Shown: positions 46,031 to 54,487 of the stretch, in pieces
Numbering within the stretch: position 1 is the first letter of the stretch
Layout of the letters: every line of letters begins with the position of its first letter
Assembly: GCA_018644665.1 (NCBI GenBank)
Contig: JABGQA010000104.1
Location: 94,950 to 158,949, forward strand
Direction: 5' to 3'
DNA: 64,000 bases
Source: Candidatus Poribacteria bacterium
GTDB lineage: Bacteria > Poribacteria > WGA-4E > GCA-2687025
Program-made: the position numbers and the translations under genes
Notes under the pieces: generated by a model
Seen by the model: the letters and a program-made list of their open reading frames with translations, nothing else
Told to the model about the DNA's origin: nothing
Database searches by the model: none

Positions 46031-46059
46031 TTGACGGGCGGAGGCGCGGGTGCTAGAAT
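46031..46059 (+). promoter_or_regulatory. Strong promoter of the ABC transporter genes
   Basis: -35 TTGACG (46031-46036), 17-base spacer, -10 TAGAAT (46054-46059) preceded by TGC. It lies about 35 bases before the TTG start of the permease, with AGGAG in between. Confidence 0.75.
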
Positions 46060-46094
46060 CCGCCGTGGATTGTGGGTATTAGGAGCACGGACAG

Positions 46095-46775
46095 TTGCAG
46101 AACCAAACTGGGTCGGCGATTCGGAGCCAGATTCGGTTGCCCTTCGGCGAAGCGGTGCGGATCAGCTATCAGAGCCTTAAGATTAGGTTCTGGCGCTCCA
46201 TCATCACCACCCTGGGTATCCTGTCCGGCATCGCCTTCCTCGTGGCGGTCCTGGCGGGTAGCTCGATCGAATCCGCGGTGATCGCCGAGGAGACGCAGAC
46301 CGTGGACACCTCGGCCGAGGAGGAGGCCGCCGGCATCCCGGCCCACAAAGTGTGGCTGGTGGCGATGTCCCTGATCGTGTGCGTTGTGGGCATATCTAAC
46401 GCCATGCTCATGTCCGTGACGGAACGGTTCCGCGAGATCGGCACCATGAAGTGCCTCGGAGCCCTGGACAAGTTCGTCGTGCTTTTGTTCTTGCTGGAGG
46501 CGTGTTTCCAGGGGCTTGCGGGGGCCATCGCGGGATCACTCGTGGGCACGGTGTTCGCCTTGCTCGTGAACCTGAAGGCGGCGCAATGGAGCGCGTGGCG
46601 TGTCTTCTACAAGTTCCCGTGGTTCCTGGACGCAAACGGCTACTTGCTCGGTGTTGTACCCGTAATCATCGGCGGGTGTCTGGTTGGGATGCTGCTGGCG
46701 GTCCTCGGCGCAGCGGGACCTGCGTTCCGCGCGGCGAAGATGCCTCCCGTCGATGCGATGCGAGTCGAGGTCTAA
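46095..46775 (+). CDS. Abbreviated FtsX/MacB-type ABC transporter permease
   Basis: A 226-residue permease. TM1 (about 35-57) is followed directly by an acidic linker (58-86), then TM2 (87-108), the FtsX signature RFREIGTMKCLGALDKFVVLLFLLEA, TM3, TM4 and the ending PVDAMRVEV. MacB/LolC-type permeases carry a large periplasmic domain (about 200 residues) between TM1 and TM2; here it is only about 29 residues. The start is TTG 46095, with AGGAG nine bases upstream. The ATPase follows 48 bases downstream. Likely an MacAB-like extruder or mechanotransducer that works without the periplasmic core, perhaps with a separate partner. Confidence 0.85.
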   Translation: MQNQTGSAIRSQIRLPFGEAVRISYQSLKIRFWRSIITTLGILSGIAFLVAVLAGSSIESAVIAEETQTVDTSAEEEAAGIPAHKVWLVAMSLIVCVVGISNAMLMSVTERFREIGTMKCLGALDKFVVLLFLLEACFQGLAGAIAGSLVGTVFALLVNLKAAQWSAWRVFYKFPWFLDANGYLLGVVPVIIGGCLVGMLLAVLGAAGPAFRAAKMPPVDAMRVEV

Positions 46776-46823
46776 TACCGGCGCCGCCTGCCGACGCGCG
46801 CGCCATGCGGCTGAGAGAGTTTG

Positions 46824-47555
46824 ATGGCTGAGGATGTCGTCGTTACTGCTGCGGGCGTAACGAAGGAATACCGCATGGGGGCCGAGGTCGTGCACGCCCT
46901 TGCGGGCGTCGATCTCGCCATCAACCGCGGCGAGTACCTGTCTCTCATGGGGCCGTCCGGCTCCGGCAAGTCGACGTTGTTCAACATGATCGGCGCCCTC
47001 GACCAACCCACTGCGGGCAGCGTCACGATCGAGGGCGAAGACATGGCGAAGCTGACGATGGAGCAGCTTGCCTGGATTCGCTGCAATCGCATGGGCTACA
47101 TCTTCCAGTCCTTCAATCTGCTGGTCGTGATGTCGGCGCTGGACAACGTCACGTTGCCCATGATCTTCGCGGGCGTCTCGCCCAAAGAGCGGACCGAACG
47201 GGGCAAGGAGCTTCTCGCAACCGTAGGGCTCGGCGACCGGTACCACCACCTCCCTACCGAGTTGTCCGGCGGGCAGCAGCAGCGGGTGGCAATCGCGCGG
47301 GCGCTGGCAAACGGCCCCGACATCATCTTGGCAGACGAGCCGACGGCGAACCTCGACACGCAGACCGGCCGTGAGATCATCGACCTGCTCAAGGAGATGA
47401 ACGAGTCACAGGGCGTGACGGTCGTTAGCGCGACGCACGACCTGAAGATGCTCGACGTCTCGGACCGCGTCGTGTACATCCGCGACGGCGGGGTCGAGCA
47501 GATCCGCAATCGTGACGAGATCGACATCCACGTCGGTAGCCTCGACGACCACTAA
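46824..47555 (+). CDS. ABC transporter ATP-binding protein (LolD/MacB type)
   Basis: A 243-residue ATPase with Walker A GPSGSGKS at 43-50, Q-loop FQSFNLLVVMSALDNV, signature LSGGQQQRVAIARAL, Walker B DIILADEPTANLD and switch His in SATHD. The NVTLPMIFAGV segment after the Q-loop is typical of the LolD/MacB/FtsE branch. The ATG follows GAGAGAG; a TTG three bases upstream is an unlikely alternative. It pairs with the permease just upstream. Confidence 0.95.
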   Translation: MAEDVVVTAAGVTKEYRMGAEVVHALAGVDLAINRGEYLSLMGPSGSGKSTLFNMIGALDQPTAGSVTIEGEDMAKLTMEQLAWIRCNRMGYIFQSFNLLVVMSALDNVTLPMIFAGVSPKERTERGKELLATVGLGDRYHHLPTELSGGQQQRVAIARALANGPDIILADEPTANLDTQTGREIIDLLKEMNESQGVTVVSATHDLKMLDVSDRVVYIRDGGVEQIRNRDEIDIHVGSLDDH

Positions 47556-47568
47556 CAGCGCGATGTCC

Positions 47569-49092
47569 CTACGCGTGACAGAGCCGCCGCGGCAAACGGT
47601 CCTCGCTCCCCACGAGCAGATCCAGCAGCAGCGCGCGCAGTTCTGCCCTCGTGCCACCGTGCTCCGCCGAGCGCCACAGGTTCCTGAATTCGTGGGGGTC
47701 GTTGCGTAGGTCGTATAGCTCTCCGTACTCCTGCCCCGCGTAGACGGTCATCTTCCACTCGCGGGTCTGCACCGTCTTGAGCATTAGGTGGGGCAACTCG
47801 CCGGACGAGTTCTCGACCAAGATGGCGTCGGGCGCGTCATCGTCGGACCCCTCGACGGCTCTGCGCAGAGACCTGCCCTGCATACCGAACGCCGGCTCTA
47901 CGCTCGCGTAGTCGAGGAACGTCATGGGCAGGTCGATAAGCTGCGCGAACGAGTCGACCGTCTGTCCGGCCGTCCCGCGGCCACCCGGCGCCCGCGCGAG
48001 ACACGGCACGCGTAGCAGCCCGTCGTAGTGGAACGGCCCCTTGTTCATGAGCCAATGGTCGCCCATGAGGTCGCCGTGGTCCGAGCAATACACGACGAGG
48101 GTGTTCTCCCACAGCCCAAGCTCGTCCATTGCCGCCCACATGCGCCCGATCGAGTCGTCGACGAGAGCCATCATCCCGTAGGTGAGCGCGATGGTCTCGC
48201 GGAGGTTGTCGTCGGTGAGTTCGCTGAGGCGGTTGTGGGGGCCGCTGCCGTCGGTTCGGATCGTGCTGAAGTAGTCGCCGAGGTAGTGCGGCGGTTTGTC
48301 GAGCAGCTCGTTCGGGGCGCCGTCGGTTCGCGCGTCCTGACGGGTCGGCAGCGCAACCTCGTCGGGCGCGTACATGTCGCAGTACGGCGCCGGCGGGGAG
48401 TAGGGGTGATGCGGGTCGGGGAACGACGCCCACAGGAAGAACGGCGCGTCCTCCTGACTCCGGTGCCGCATGTACTCAACGGAGCGATCGGCGACGTACG
48501 TGGACGAATGCGCCTCGACCGGAAGCGCCGATTTCCACGCCTGCGGCGTTCCCGTGGGTGGCTCCAGCGCCGCGTCCCGTCCGAACGCGTGGAGCGCGTC
48601 AGGATGCTCGTCCTCGAGCCAGTGGCGGTAGTGCCCGGCGGCGTTCCCATGTCCGAGGGCGAGATCGACGTGTTGGAAGCCGTAATACGGGCCGTGCCAT
48701 CCTCGCCCGACGCCCTGCTGGTTCCACGCCGCGATGTGCTCCGTGACGCCCTTCTCGTCCGGCACTTCCGATCCCCACGGTGTGAAGTGCGCCTTGCCGA
48801 TGAGCGCGGTCGCATATCCCGCGTCTGTCAGTAGCGCCGGGACGGTCGTCTCATCGGAGGGGAGCGGCACGCCGTTGCACCACACGCCGTGGGAGCGCGG
48901 GTTGCGTCCCGTCATCATCGTCGCGCGCGAGGGCATGCAGAGAGGGTTGTTCACGTGGCAGCGGTCGAACCGCGTCCCCTCGGTCGCGAGTCGGTCTATG
49001 TGTGGGGTGCGCAACACGGGGTTCCCCGCGCACCCGAGATGGTCGGCGCGCTGCTGGTCCGTCGTGATGAAGAGGATGTTGGGTGAGGCCAT
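47569..49092 (-). CDS. Sulfatase (formylglycine-dependent)
   Basis: A 507-residue type I sulfatase. The N-terminal NILFITTDQQRADHLG and C-x-P-S-R motif (NPLCMPSRATMMTGRNP, C52 to be converted to formylglycine) are present. Metal-site residues continue in LIGKAHF and VVYCSDHGDLMGDHWLMNKGPFHYDG. No signal peptide is seen, so a cytoplasmic location is more likely; this is unusual for polysaccharide sulfatases, which are generally exported. Start ATG 49092 has GGGAG upstream; the open extension to 49161 is Arg-rich. A sulfatase-maturing enzyme is needed but is not in the window. Substrate unknown. Confidence 0.92.
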   Translation of the reverse strand: MASPNILFITTDQQRADHLGCAGNPVLRTPHIDRLATEGTRFDRCHVNNPLCMPSRATMMTGRNPRSHGVWCNGVPLPSDETTVPALLTDAGYATALIGKAHFTPWGSEVPDEKGVTEHIAAWNQQGVGRGWHGPYYGFQHVDLALGHGNAAGHYRHWLEDEHPDALHAFGRDAALEPPTGTPQAWKSALPVEAHSSTYVADRSVEYMRHRSQEDAPFFLWASFPDPHHPYSPPAPYCDMYAPDEVALPTRQDARTDGAPNELLDKPPHYLGDYFSTIRTDGSGPHNRLSELTDDNLRETIALTYGMMALVDDSIGRMWAAMDELGLWENTLVVYCSDHGDLMGDHWLMNKGPFHYDGLLRVPCLARAPGGRGTAGQTVDSFAQLIDLPMTFLDYASVEPAFGMQGRSLRRAVEGSDDDAPDAILVENSSGELPHLMLKTVQTREWKMTVYAGQEYGELYDLRNDPHEFRNLWRSAEHGGTRAELRALLLDLLVGSEDRLPRRLCHA

Positions 49093-49355
49093 CGGCGTCT
49101 GCTCCCGTGGGGTGCGACGTGAATATCGCAGAGCGAACCTCGCCGCGCAACCGGTCTCCACGGCTGCCCGTTTGGTGTCTTGGAGGTCGTGGACGCGAAA
49201 GCTGCCCGCGTGGCGGCTGCGTCAACGTTGGTGGGAACAGGGCCCCTGTCTAGGCGACGTTGGCGCTGCCCGGTCCATCGATTCAGTGACACGCAAGGCG
49301 GCCGTTCGCCGCCGTGCCGAGGGCGAGGCTGCAACGCCATGCAAGGAGGAGACTG

Positions 49356-50021
49356 ATGGAACGCATTTTCCCCAACCTGTACCGCATCACGGATGAGCCG
49401 ATCGCTCGGGGAAGGAGGTACTCGTACTTGCTCGTCCGCGAGCAGGGCAACCTGCTGCTGCCGTCCGCGCAAGCGGGGAGTTCGTTGCGCGACCACTTCG
49501 ACGAGATTGAGGGCCTAGGCGGCGTCAGTGCCCAGTTCATCAACCACGTTCACGATGTCCCCAAGGACGGCTTGCACGAAGCGGTCTGCGAGCGTTTCGG
49601 CGCCGAACTCCATTACCACGAGATCGAACGCAAGAAGGTGCGAACGAAGACGAAGTGCCCGGCGGCGGAATACGGCGACGAGGGCCTAGCAGTGGGGTCG
49701 GACTTCCGGGCGATCTACTATCCGGGTTGCACGCTCGGACACAGCGTGTTCCACTGGCGAGATCGCGACGAACACTTCCTGTTCACGAGCCACGTCATGA
49801 ATCTGGCCCACGGTGACTGGAACATCAGTCTCAAGCTATCCACGATGCCCCACCTACGGTCTCAGATGCTGGAGATCGCCAAGCTGCCGATGGATTACGC
49901 GCTGCCAACGGGGGCGAGGTACGGGCAGGAGGACTACCATCGCTTCAACGACTACACGCGGAAGACGTTCGCGACGGCGCTGAGGTCGACAATCAGGCGA
50001 GCGGCGAAGCCCAAGGAGTAG
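49356..50021 (+). CDS. Metallo-beta-lactamase-fold-like protein with a degenerate metal site
   Basis: A 221-residue protein whose strand order (FPNLYRITDEPIARGRRYSYLLVREQGNLLLPSA... FINHVHDVPKDG... IYYPGCTLGHSVFHWRDRDEHFLFTSHVM) resembles the MBL fold, where the first strand pair is followed by HxHxDH. Here the site reads HVHDVPKDG (H64, H66, D67) with the last His missing, and later ligand positions are H129 and H146. The metal site is thus altered, so catalysis may be lost or changed. Start ATG 49356 has an excellent AAGGAGGAG. It is divergent from the sulfatase. Function unknown. Confidence 0.6.
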   Translation: MERIFPNLYRITDEPIARGRRYSYLLVREQGNLLLPSAQAGSSLRDHFDEIEGLGGVSAQFINHVHDVPKDGLHEAVCERFGAELHYHEIERKKVRTKTKCPAAEYGDEGLAVGSDFRAIYYPGCTLGHSVFHWRDRDEHFLFTSHVMNLAHGDWNISLKLSTMPHLRSQMLEIAKLPMDYALPTGARYGQEDYHRFNDYTRKTFATALRSTIRRAAKPKE

Positions 50022-50233
50022 GGCCGGCGTCGTCTGCATGGCGCCGACGATCGCAGAGCAGGGCGCGACAGCCTCGGGAACGGCCCGTCGGAGAGCGAGC
50101 GGCGCGCGTGCCTCGTGCCGCGAGCGCATTCGCGCGGCTAGAGGTGGCCACGATGCTGTACGGCTGCCGTTACGTCAGAGGGGGGAGAGGCGCCGATGTC
50201 CCAGCGGGTGCTAGGGACAGGCAGGGACGAAAG

Positions 50234-50307
50234 TGGTTGCCGGGGAAGGATTCGAACCCTCATGACGTGGACCAAAACCACGCGTCCTACCATTGAACGA
50301 CCCGGCA
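50234..50307 (-). tRNA. tRNA-Gln (anticodon TTG)
   Basis: Minus strand, 74 nt including encoded CCA. Acceptor TGCCGGG/CCCGGCA, discriminator A, T-loop GGTTCGAATCC, anticodon stem CGTGG/CCACG around loop TTTTGGT. The U1-A72 pair is typical of tRNA-Gln. Confidence 0.92.
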
Positions 50308-50354
50308 ACGGTAGCAGGACTTCGAGACTATTCTAGCTCAGGCGGGCACAAAAA

Positions 50355-50428
50355 TGGTTGCCGGGGAAGGATTCGAACCCTCGCAGCGTGGTCCAGAGCC
50401 ACGTGTCCTACCACTAGACGACCCGGCA
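50355..50428 (-). tRNA. tRNA-Gln (anticodon CTG)
   Basis: Minus strand, 74 nt including CCA. Same acceptor and T-arm as the neighbouring Gln tRNA, so clearly a tandem duplicate; anticodon loop CTCTGGA gives CTG. Confidence 0.92.
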
Positions 50429-50450
50429 ACTCTTGTACGATTGCGAAGCT

Positions 50451-50480
50451 ATTCTAGCACTGGCCCAGCGAAGGGGTCAA
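50451..50480 (-). promoter_or_regulatory. Promoter of the tRNA-Gln pair
   Basis: Minus strand: -35 TTGACC (50475-50480), 18-base spacer, extended -10 TGC-TAGAAT (50451-50456), 23 bases before the first tRNA. A second TAGAAT copy (50330-50335) precedes the downstream tRNA, so the duplication included this box. Confidence 0.7.
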
Positions 50481-50573
50481 CGCGGAACGCCGTCGACAGC
50501 GTGCCACGGATTGGTGTCGGCTCCCGTTGACGACTCGGAGAGCATTTCGCGGCGCATTCACGCGCGTTTCATC

Positions 50574-50602
50574 TTGACACGTCCCGATGGCCACATTAAG
50601 AT
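50574..50602 (+). promoter_or_regulatory. Promoter of the tRNA-Val/tRNA-Asp pair
   Basis: Perfect -35 TTGACA (50574-50579), 17-base spacer, -10 TAAGAT (50597-50602), 38 bases before tRNA-Val. Divergent from the tRNA-Gln promoter. Confidence 0.75.
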
Positions 50603-50639
50603 TTCCTCTGCGATTCGCCGTCGTCGGCGAGGCGGTTTT

Positions 50640-50715
50640 GAGCGGGTAGCTCAGTTGGTAGAGCGGCGGCCTTACAAGCCGTAGGTCACAGGTTCAAGTC
50701 CTGTTCCGCTCACCA
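50640..50715 (+). tRNA. tRNA-Val (anticodon TAC)
   Basis: Plus strand, 76 nt including CCA. GAGCGGG acceptor with a G-U pair at the inner end, D-arm GCTCAGTTGGTAGAGC, loop CTTACAA, T-arm GGTTCAAGTCC. Confidence 0.96.
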
Positions 50716-50747
50716 CGCCATCTCTCGCGATCGGTGACGCGCCGTGC

Positions 50748-50825
50748 GGACCCGTAGTTCAGATTGGTTAGAACGCCGGCCTGTCAAGCCGGAGGTCGCG
50801 AGTTCAAGTCTCGTCGGGTCCGCCA
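50748..50825 (+). tRNA. tRNA-Asp (anticodon GTC)
   Basis: Plus strand, 78 nt including CCA. Acceptor GGACCCG/CGGGTCC, discriminator G, loop CTGTCAA with anticodon GTC; 32 bases after tRNA-Val, same transcript likely. Confidence 0.96.
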
Positions 50826-50984
50826 CCCTCTTTTTCCTGCCTTGCTCACGTCGGGCTCAAACCAATGCCCTATTGGCGCCCACCATCTCGACGCCCGATC
50901 AACGTGACCATCGCAGCCTGCGCGAGTTGACTTCTCGCTTGCGCCTGCCCCGACCCGTACATCCGACATGCAAAGGCACGACTC

Positions 50985-52292
50985 ATGCTCGATTTGCGGA
51001 CAGTCCGCGACAACCCGGAAGCCGTCCGTAACGCGCTGACCCGACGCCATCAGACGGACCTCCTCGGCGAAGTGGATCGGCTCCTGGAACTCGATCTGCG
51101 CTGGCGTGAGACTACCGTCCGTCGCGATGCCCTTCGCAACGAGCAGAACACCGTCTCCAAGGAGATAGGTCGGCTCAAGCGGGAGAAGCAGGACGCCACG
51201 GACGTCATCGCCCGCATGCAGCAGGTCGCGCAGGAGGTCCGAGAGCTGGACGACGAACTCCGCGACGCGCGGGCGCAGATGGACTCGATCCTCCTGATGC
51301 TGCCCAACATTCCCCACGAGAGCGTCCCCGAGGGCAAGAGCGAGGACGACAACGTCATCGTCAAGCATTGGGGCGATCGGCCCGAGTTCGACTTCGAGCC
51401 GAAGGCGCACTGGGACCTTGGCGCGGATCTGGGCATTCTCGACATCGAGCGCGGCGGGAAGATCTCGGGCCGCGGGTTCGCTGTCTACAAGGGGCAGGGC
51501 GCCAAGCTACAGCGTGCGCTCATCTCGTTCATGCTCGACATCCACACGACCGAGCACGGGTATACGGAGATATGGCCGCCCGCGTTGGTCAACCGTCAGT
51601 CGATGATCGGCACGGGGCAGATCCCGAAGTTCGAGGACGACATGTACCGCCTCGACCAAGGCGCCGGCGACGATGCCGACGAGGAGGAACGCGACCTGTT
51701 CCTGATTCCCACAGCGGAGGTGCCCGTCACGAACCTCCACGCCGAGGAGATCCTCGACGCCGACGAACTTCCCATCTACTACGCGGCGTACACGCCTTGC
51801 TTCCGACGCGAAGCCGGCGCGGCGGGACGCGACACCCGCGGCATCCAGCGTGTCCACCAGTTCGACAAGGTCGAGATGGTGAAGTTCACGAGCGCTGAGA
51901 CCTCCTATGACGAGCACGAAAGCCTGCTCGCCAACGCCGAGGCGATCATCCAGCGGCTGGGCGTGCCGTATCGCGTCTCGCTTATGTGCGCGGGCGACCT
52001 CGACTTCAAGGGCGCCAAGCAGTACGACGTCGAGATATGGGCGGCGGGCCAGGAGCGGTGGCTCGAGGTGTCCTCGGTCAGCAACTTCATCGAGTTCCAA
52101 GCGCGTCGCGCGAACATCCGCTATCGCCCGGAAGCCGACGCGCGTCCCGAGTTCGTCCACACGCTGAATGGGTCGGGCGTGGCGCTTCCACGTCTGGTGA
52201 TCTCGCTGCTCGAGAACAACCAGGAGGCGGATGGCACGGTGCACGTCCCGGAAGCGCTGCGGCCGTACTTCGGGTCAGACCGGATAGCGTAG
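50985..52292 (+). CDS. serS: Seryl-tRNA synthetase
   Basis: A 435-residue class II synthetase. The N-terminal coiled-coil arm (about 1-110) begins MLDLRTVRDNPEAVRNAL. Motif 2 is FRREAGAAGRDTRGIQRVHQF, and motif 3 is GSGVALPRLVISLLENNQ; SSVSNFIEFQARRANIRYR is the serine/adenylate-binding segment. All are normal for the standard bacterial enzyme. It lies downstream of the tRNA-Val/Asp pair on the same strand. Confidence 0.97.
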   Translation: MLDLRTVRDNPEAVRNALTRRHQTDLLGEVDRLLELDLRWRETTVRRDALRNEQNTVSKEIGRLKREKQDATDVIARMQQVAQEVRELDDELRDARAQMDSILLMLPNIPHESVPEGKSEDDNVIVKHWGDRPEFDFEPKAHWDLGADLGILDIERGGKISGRGFAVYKGQGAKLQRALISFMLDIHTTEHGYTEIWPPALVNRQSMIGTGQIPKFEDDMYRLDQGAGDDADEEERDLFLIPTAEVPVTNLHAEEILDADELPIYYAAYTPCFRREAGAAGRDTRGIQRVHQFDKVEMVKFTSAETSYDEHESLLANAEAIIQRLGVPYRVSLMCAGDLDFKGAKQYDVEIWAAGQERWLEVSSVSNFIEFQARRANIRYRPEADARPEFVHTLNGSGVALPRLVISLLENNQEADGTVHVPEALRPYFGSDRIA

Positions 52293-52298
52293 GACGCG

Positions 52299-53036
52299 TC
52301 AGTTGAGCTGGGACCGCCTGGGCATCTTGCCGTGCTCGTCCTCCCGCTGCGCGACATGGCGCCGTGCGGCGAGGATCGCCCGGTGATGGAAGCTGCGTTG
52401 CGTGAGCGCGTTGCGCTCCGTCTTCAGGAGCGTGTCCACGGAGTCCTGAGCCAGGAGCGCCTGTTTCTCCCGCGGCGACAGCGGCATCACCGCCGCCACG
52501 AGGTAGGCGATGTCCGTGGCGTCGTGTGGGAGATCGTCCTGCACCTCCCAGTCGCGGTCCACGAGGGCCGTCAAGCGGTCATACGCCAAGAACGCCCGAC
52601 CGACCGCCCCCGAAAGGTCGACCAACTCGTCCTCCTCCAGGTCGGAGACGAGCTGCGGCAGGAACGAGACGCGAGCGCTCATGTACGGTTCCTGCTGTAC
52701 GATCTCCGTGATGCGGAACCGATGCTCGCCGAACGCGAGGATGTTCATCCGTCCGTCGTCGAGCTTCTCCACTTGCTCGATGCGCGCCACAGTGCCGATC
52801 GGGTGCACACGCGCCGGGCCGCCGACTTCGGAGCCTTTCCTGATGAGGACGACGCCGAAGGGGAGTTCATCCCGCACGCACTCGCCGATCATCAGCTTGT
52901 AGCGGTCCTCGAAGATGTGTAGCGGGAGCGGCATGCCGGGGAACAGCACGGTGTGCACCGGGAAGAGGCGCAGTTGCACACCGGTGTCGGACGAGGCGTC
53001 GGCGGAGCCGTCAGGATCTGGGGCGTCGGTAGTCAT
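52299..53036 (-). CDS. Free-standing LON N-terminal (substrate-recognition) domain protein
   Basis: A 245-residue protein consisting of the LON domain alone: QLRLFPVHTVLFPGMPLPLHIFEDRYKLMIGECV, ELPFGVVLIRKGSEVGGPARVHPIGTVARIEQVEKLDDGRMNILAFGEHRFRI and an alpha-helical rest. It has no AAA or protease domain. Members of this family may act as adaptors or regulators, but function is not established. ATG 53036 lacks an obvious SD, and an open N-terminal extension to 53201 is a possible alternative. It is convergent with serS by 6 bases; the full Lon gene is 3.5 kb away. Confidence 0.9.
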   Translation of the reverse strand: MTTDAPDPDGSADASSDTGVQLRLFPVHTVLFPGMPLPLHIFEDRYKLMIGECVRDELPFGVVLIRKGSEVGGPARVHPIGTVARIEQVEKLDDGRMNILAFGEHRFRITEIVQQEPYMSARVSFLPQLVSDLEEDELVDLSGAVGRAFLAYDRLTALVDRDWEVQDDLPHDATDIAYLVAAVMPLSPREKQALLAQDSVDTLLKTERNALTQRSFHHRAILAARRHVAQREDEHGKMPRRSQLN

Positions 53037-53206
53037 GGGCCGCCAACTGGGTGGTCGTGGCGCGTCGAGGCTCCCCAAGTCTACATCGCGCTGCGTTGCG
53101 CGGTCAAAATGCGCGTCGGCCCTTACCGTGGACCGGGTCGGTGGGTCATCATGCCGTGCGGACGGATTCACGTGAGCTTGTATAGACATCCGGGGCGCCA
53201 CAGCAC

Positions 53207-54424
53207 GTGAAGCTCCTCATCCTCTCGCCTAGCCTGCCCTTGCCGCCGACCGACGGCGGCAAGATACGGGTGCTCAACCTGCTCCGACGGGCAGCGGACG
53301 AATTCGACGTCACGATCCTGGCTCTACAGACGGAGACTACCGACGAGGACGCGGCCGCCGCTCTGGGTGAAGAGGGCATCACCACCATCCTTGTGCCGCG
53401 ATCGCCCGCGCGAGTCCCTCCGCTCACGCCCCGTGTAGTCATCGAAGCTCTAACGCGCGACATCCCGCTAGCGGCGGCCAAGTACCACCTGAAGGCCTAC
53501 GACCGCTCGCTGACGGAGTTGCTCGAAGCCACGGCGTTCGATCTGATTCACTGCGAAATGGTCCACATGGCGCAGTACCTCCCGACGGTGCGCCGATTCA
53601 CCAACGCGCCCGTGCTGCTCTCGACCCAGAACGTGGACTCCGACGTGTGGCGACGCGCCACGGAGCATCAGCCGACGCGGCTGCGACGCGCGGCGTTCGC
53701 GTGGCAGGCGTCCGTGTTCGAGCGCACGGAGCGGCGCGAGGGGCCGAAGTTCGACGGCATCACAGCGGCGTCCGACCGCGATGCCGACATGTACCGGACG
53801 CTTGTCCCGGGCGTGCCGGTAGAGACGGTGGACAACGGCGTCGACCTGAGCGGATACACGCCGAGCCCCGATGAGGAGGAATCCGCCACGTTCGTCTATA
53901 CCGGGAGCTACGACTGGCTCCCAAACGCCGACGCCGTTGTGTACTTCTGCCGTGAGGTGTGGTCACGGATTCGCGAGCAACTGCCGGACGCGCGGTTCTT
54001 CGCCGTCGGCAAGGCTCCCACCGACGAGATGCACGCCTACCACGGCCGCGACGGCATCACCGTGACGGGGAGGGTGCCGGAGGTCCATCCCTTCATCGCG
54101 CGAGCGGCAGTGTACGTCGTCCCGCTGCGAATCGGCGGCGGCACGCGGCTCAAGATCCTCGAGGCGATGGGCATGGGGAAGGCTATCGTGAGTTCGTCCA
54201 TCGGGTGCGAGGCACTGGACGTGGAGCCCGGGCGCGACCTGTGTGTCGCTGACAACCCAGCGGAGTTCGCGGGTACGGCCGTGGCGCTTGCGAACGACAT
54301 CGACCGACGGCGACAGCTCGGCGCCGCCGGCCGAAGCCGCGTCGAAGAGCGCTACGGATGGGAAGCCATCGGCGCCCGCATGAACGCGTTCTATCGGCAG
54401 CTCGCCAGCGGCGGAACGACGTAG
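53207..54424 (+). CDS. Glycosyltransferase family 4-like (GT-B) protein
   Basis: A 405-residue GT-B glycosyltransferase: N-terminal domain begins LLILSPSLPLPPTDGGKIRVLNLLRRAADEF; C-terminal nucleotide-sugar domain has VYTGSYDWLPNADAVVYFCREVWSRI, GITVTGRVPEVHPFIARAAVYVVPLRIGGGTRLKILEAMGMGKAIVSSSIGCEALDVEPG, the last being the donor-binding Gly-rich/Glu segment. The start is a GTG at 53207; a TATAGA at 53181-53186 may be its -10. The acceptor is unknown; the run of glycosyltransferases suggests a surface polysaccharide or glycoprotein pathway. Confidence 0.88.
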   Translation: MKLLILSPSLPLPPTDGGKIRVLNLLRRAADEFDVTILALQTETTDEDAAAALGEEGITTILVPRSPARVPPLTPRVVIEALTRDIPLAAAKYHLKAYDRSLTELLEATAFDLIHCEMVHMAQYLPTVRRFTNAPVLLSTQNVDSDVWRRATEHQPTRLRRAAFAWQASVFERTERREGPKFDGITAASDRDADMYRTLVPGVPVETVDNGVDLSGYTPSPDEEESATFVYTGSYDWLPNADAVVYFCREVWSRIREQLPDARFFAVGKAPTDEMHAYHGRDGITVTGRVPEVHPFIARAAVYVVPLRIGGGTRLKILEAMGMGKAIVSSSIGCEALDVEPGRDLCVADNPAEFAGTAVALANDIDRRRQLGAAGRSRVEERYGWEAIGARMNAFYRQLASGGTT

Positions 54425-54487
54425 ACGTCCCCTCAGGACGTAGACTCTCAGTGTGAGACTTCCCCGACGACCCGAGGCCTGCCGCCG

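Noticed and set aside
53181..53186. TATAGA as -10 of the GT4 gene
   Set aside because: The -35 position is poor and the leader would be only about 14 bases; kept as a remark in the gene entry, not a feature.
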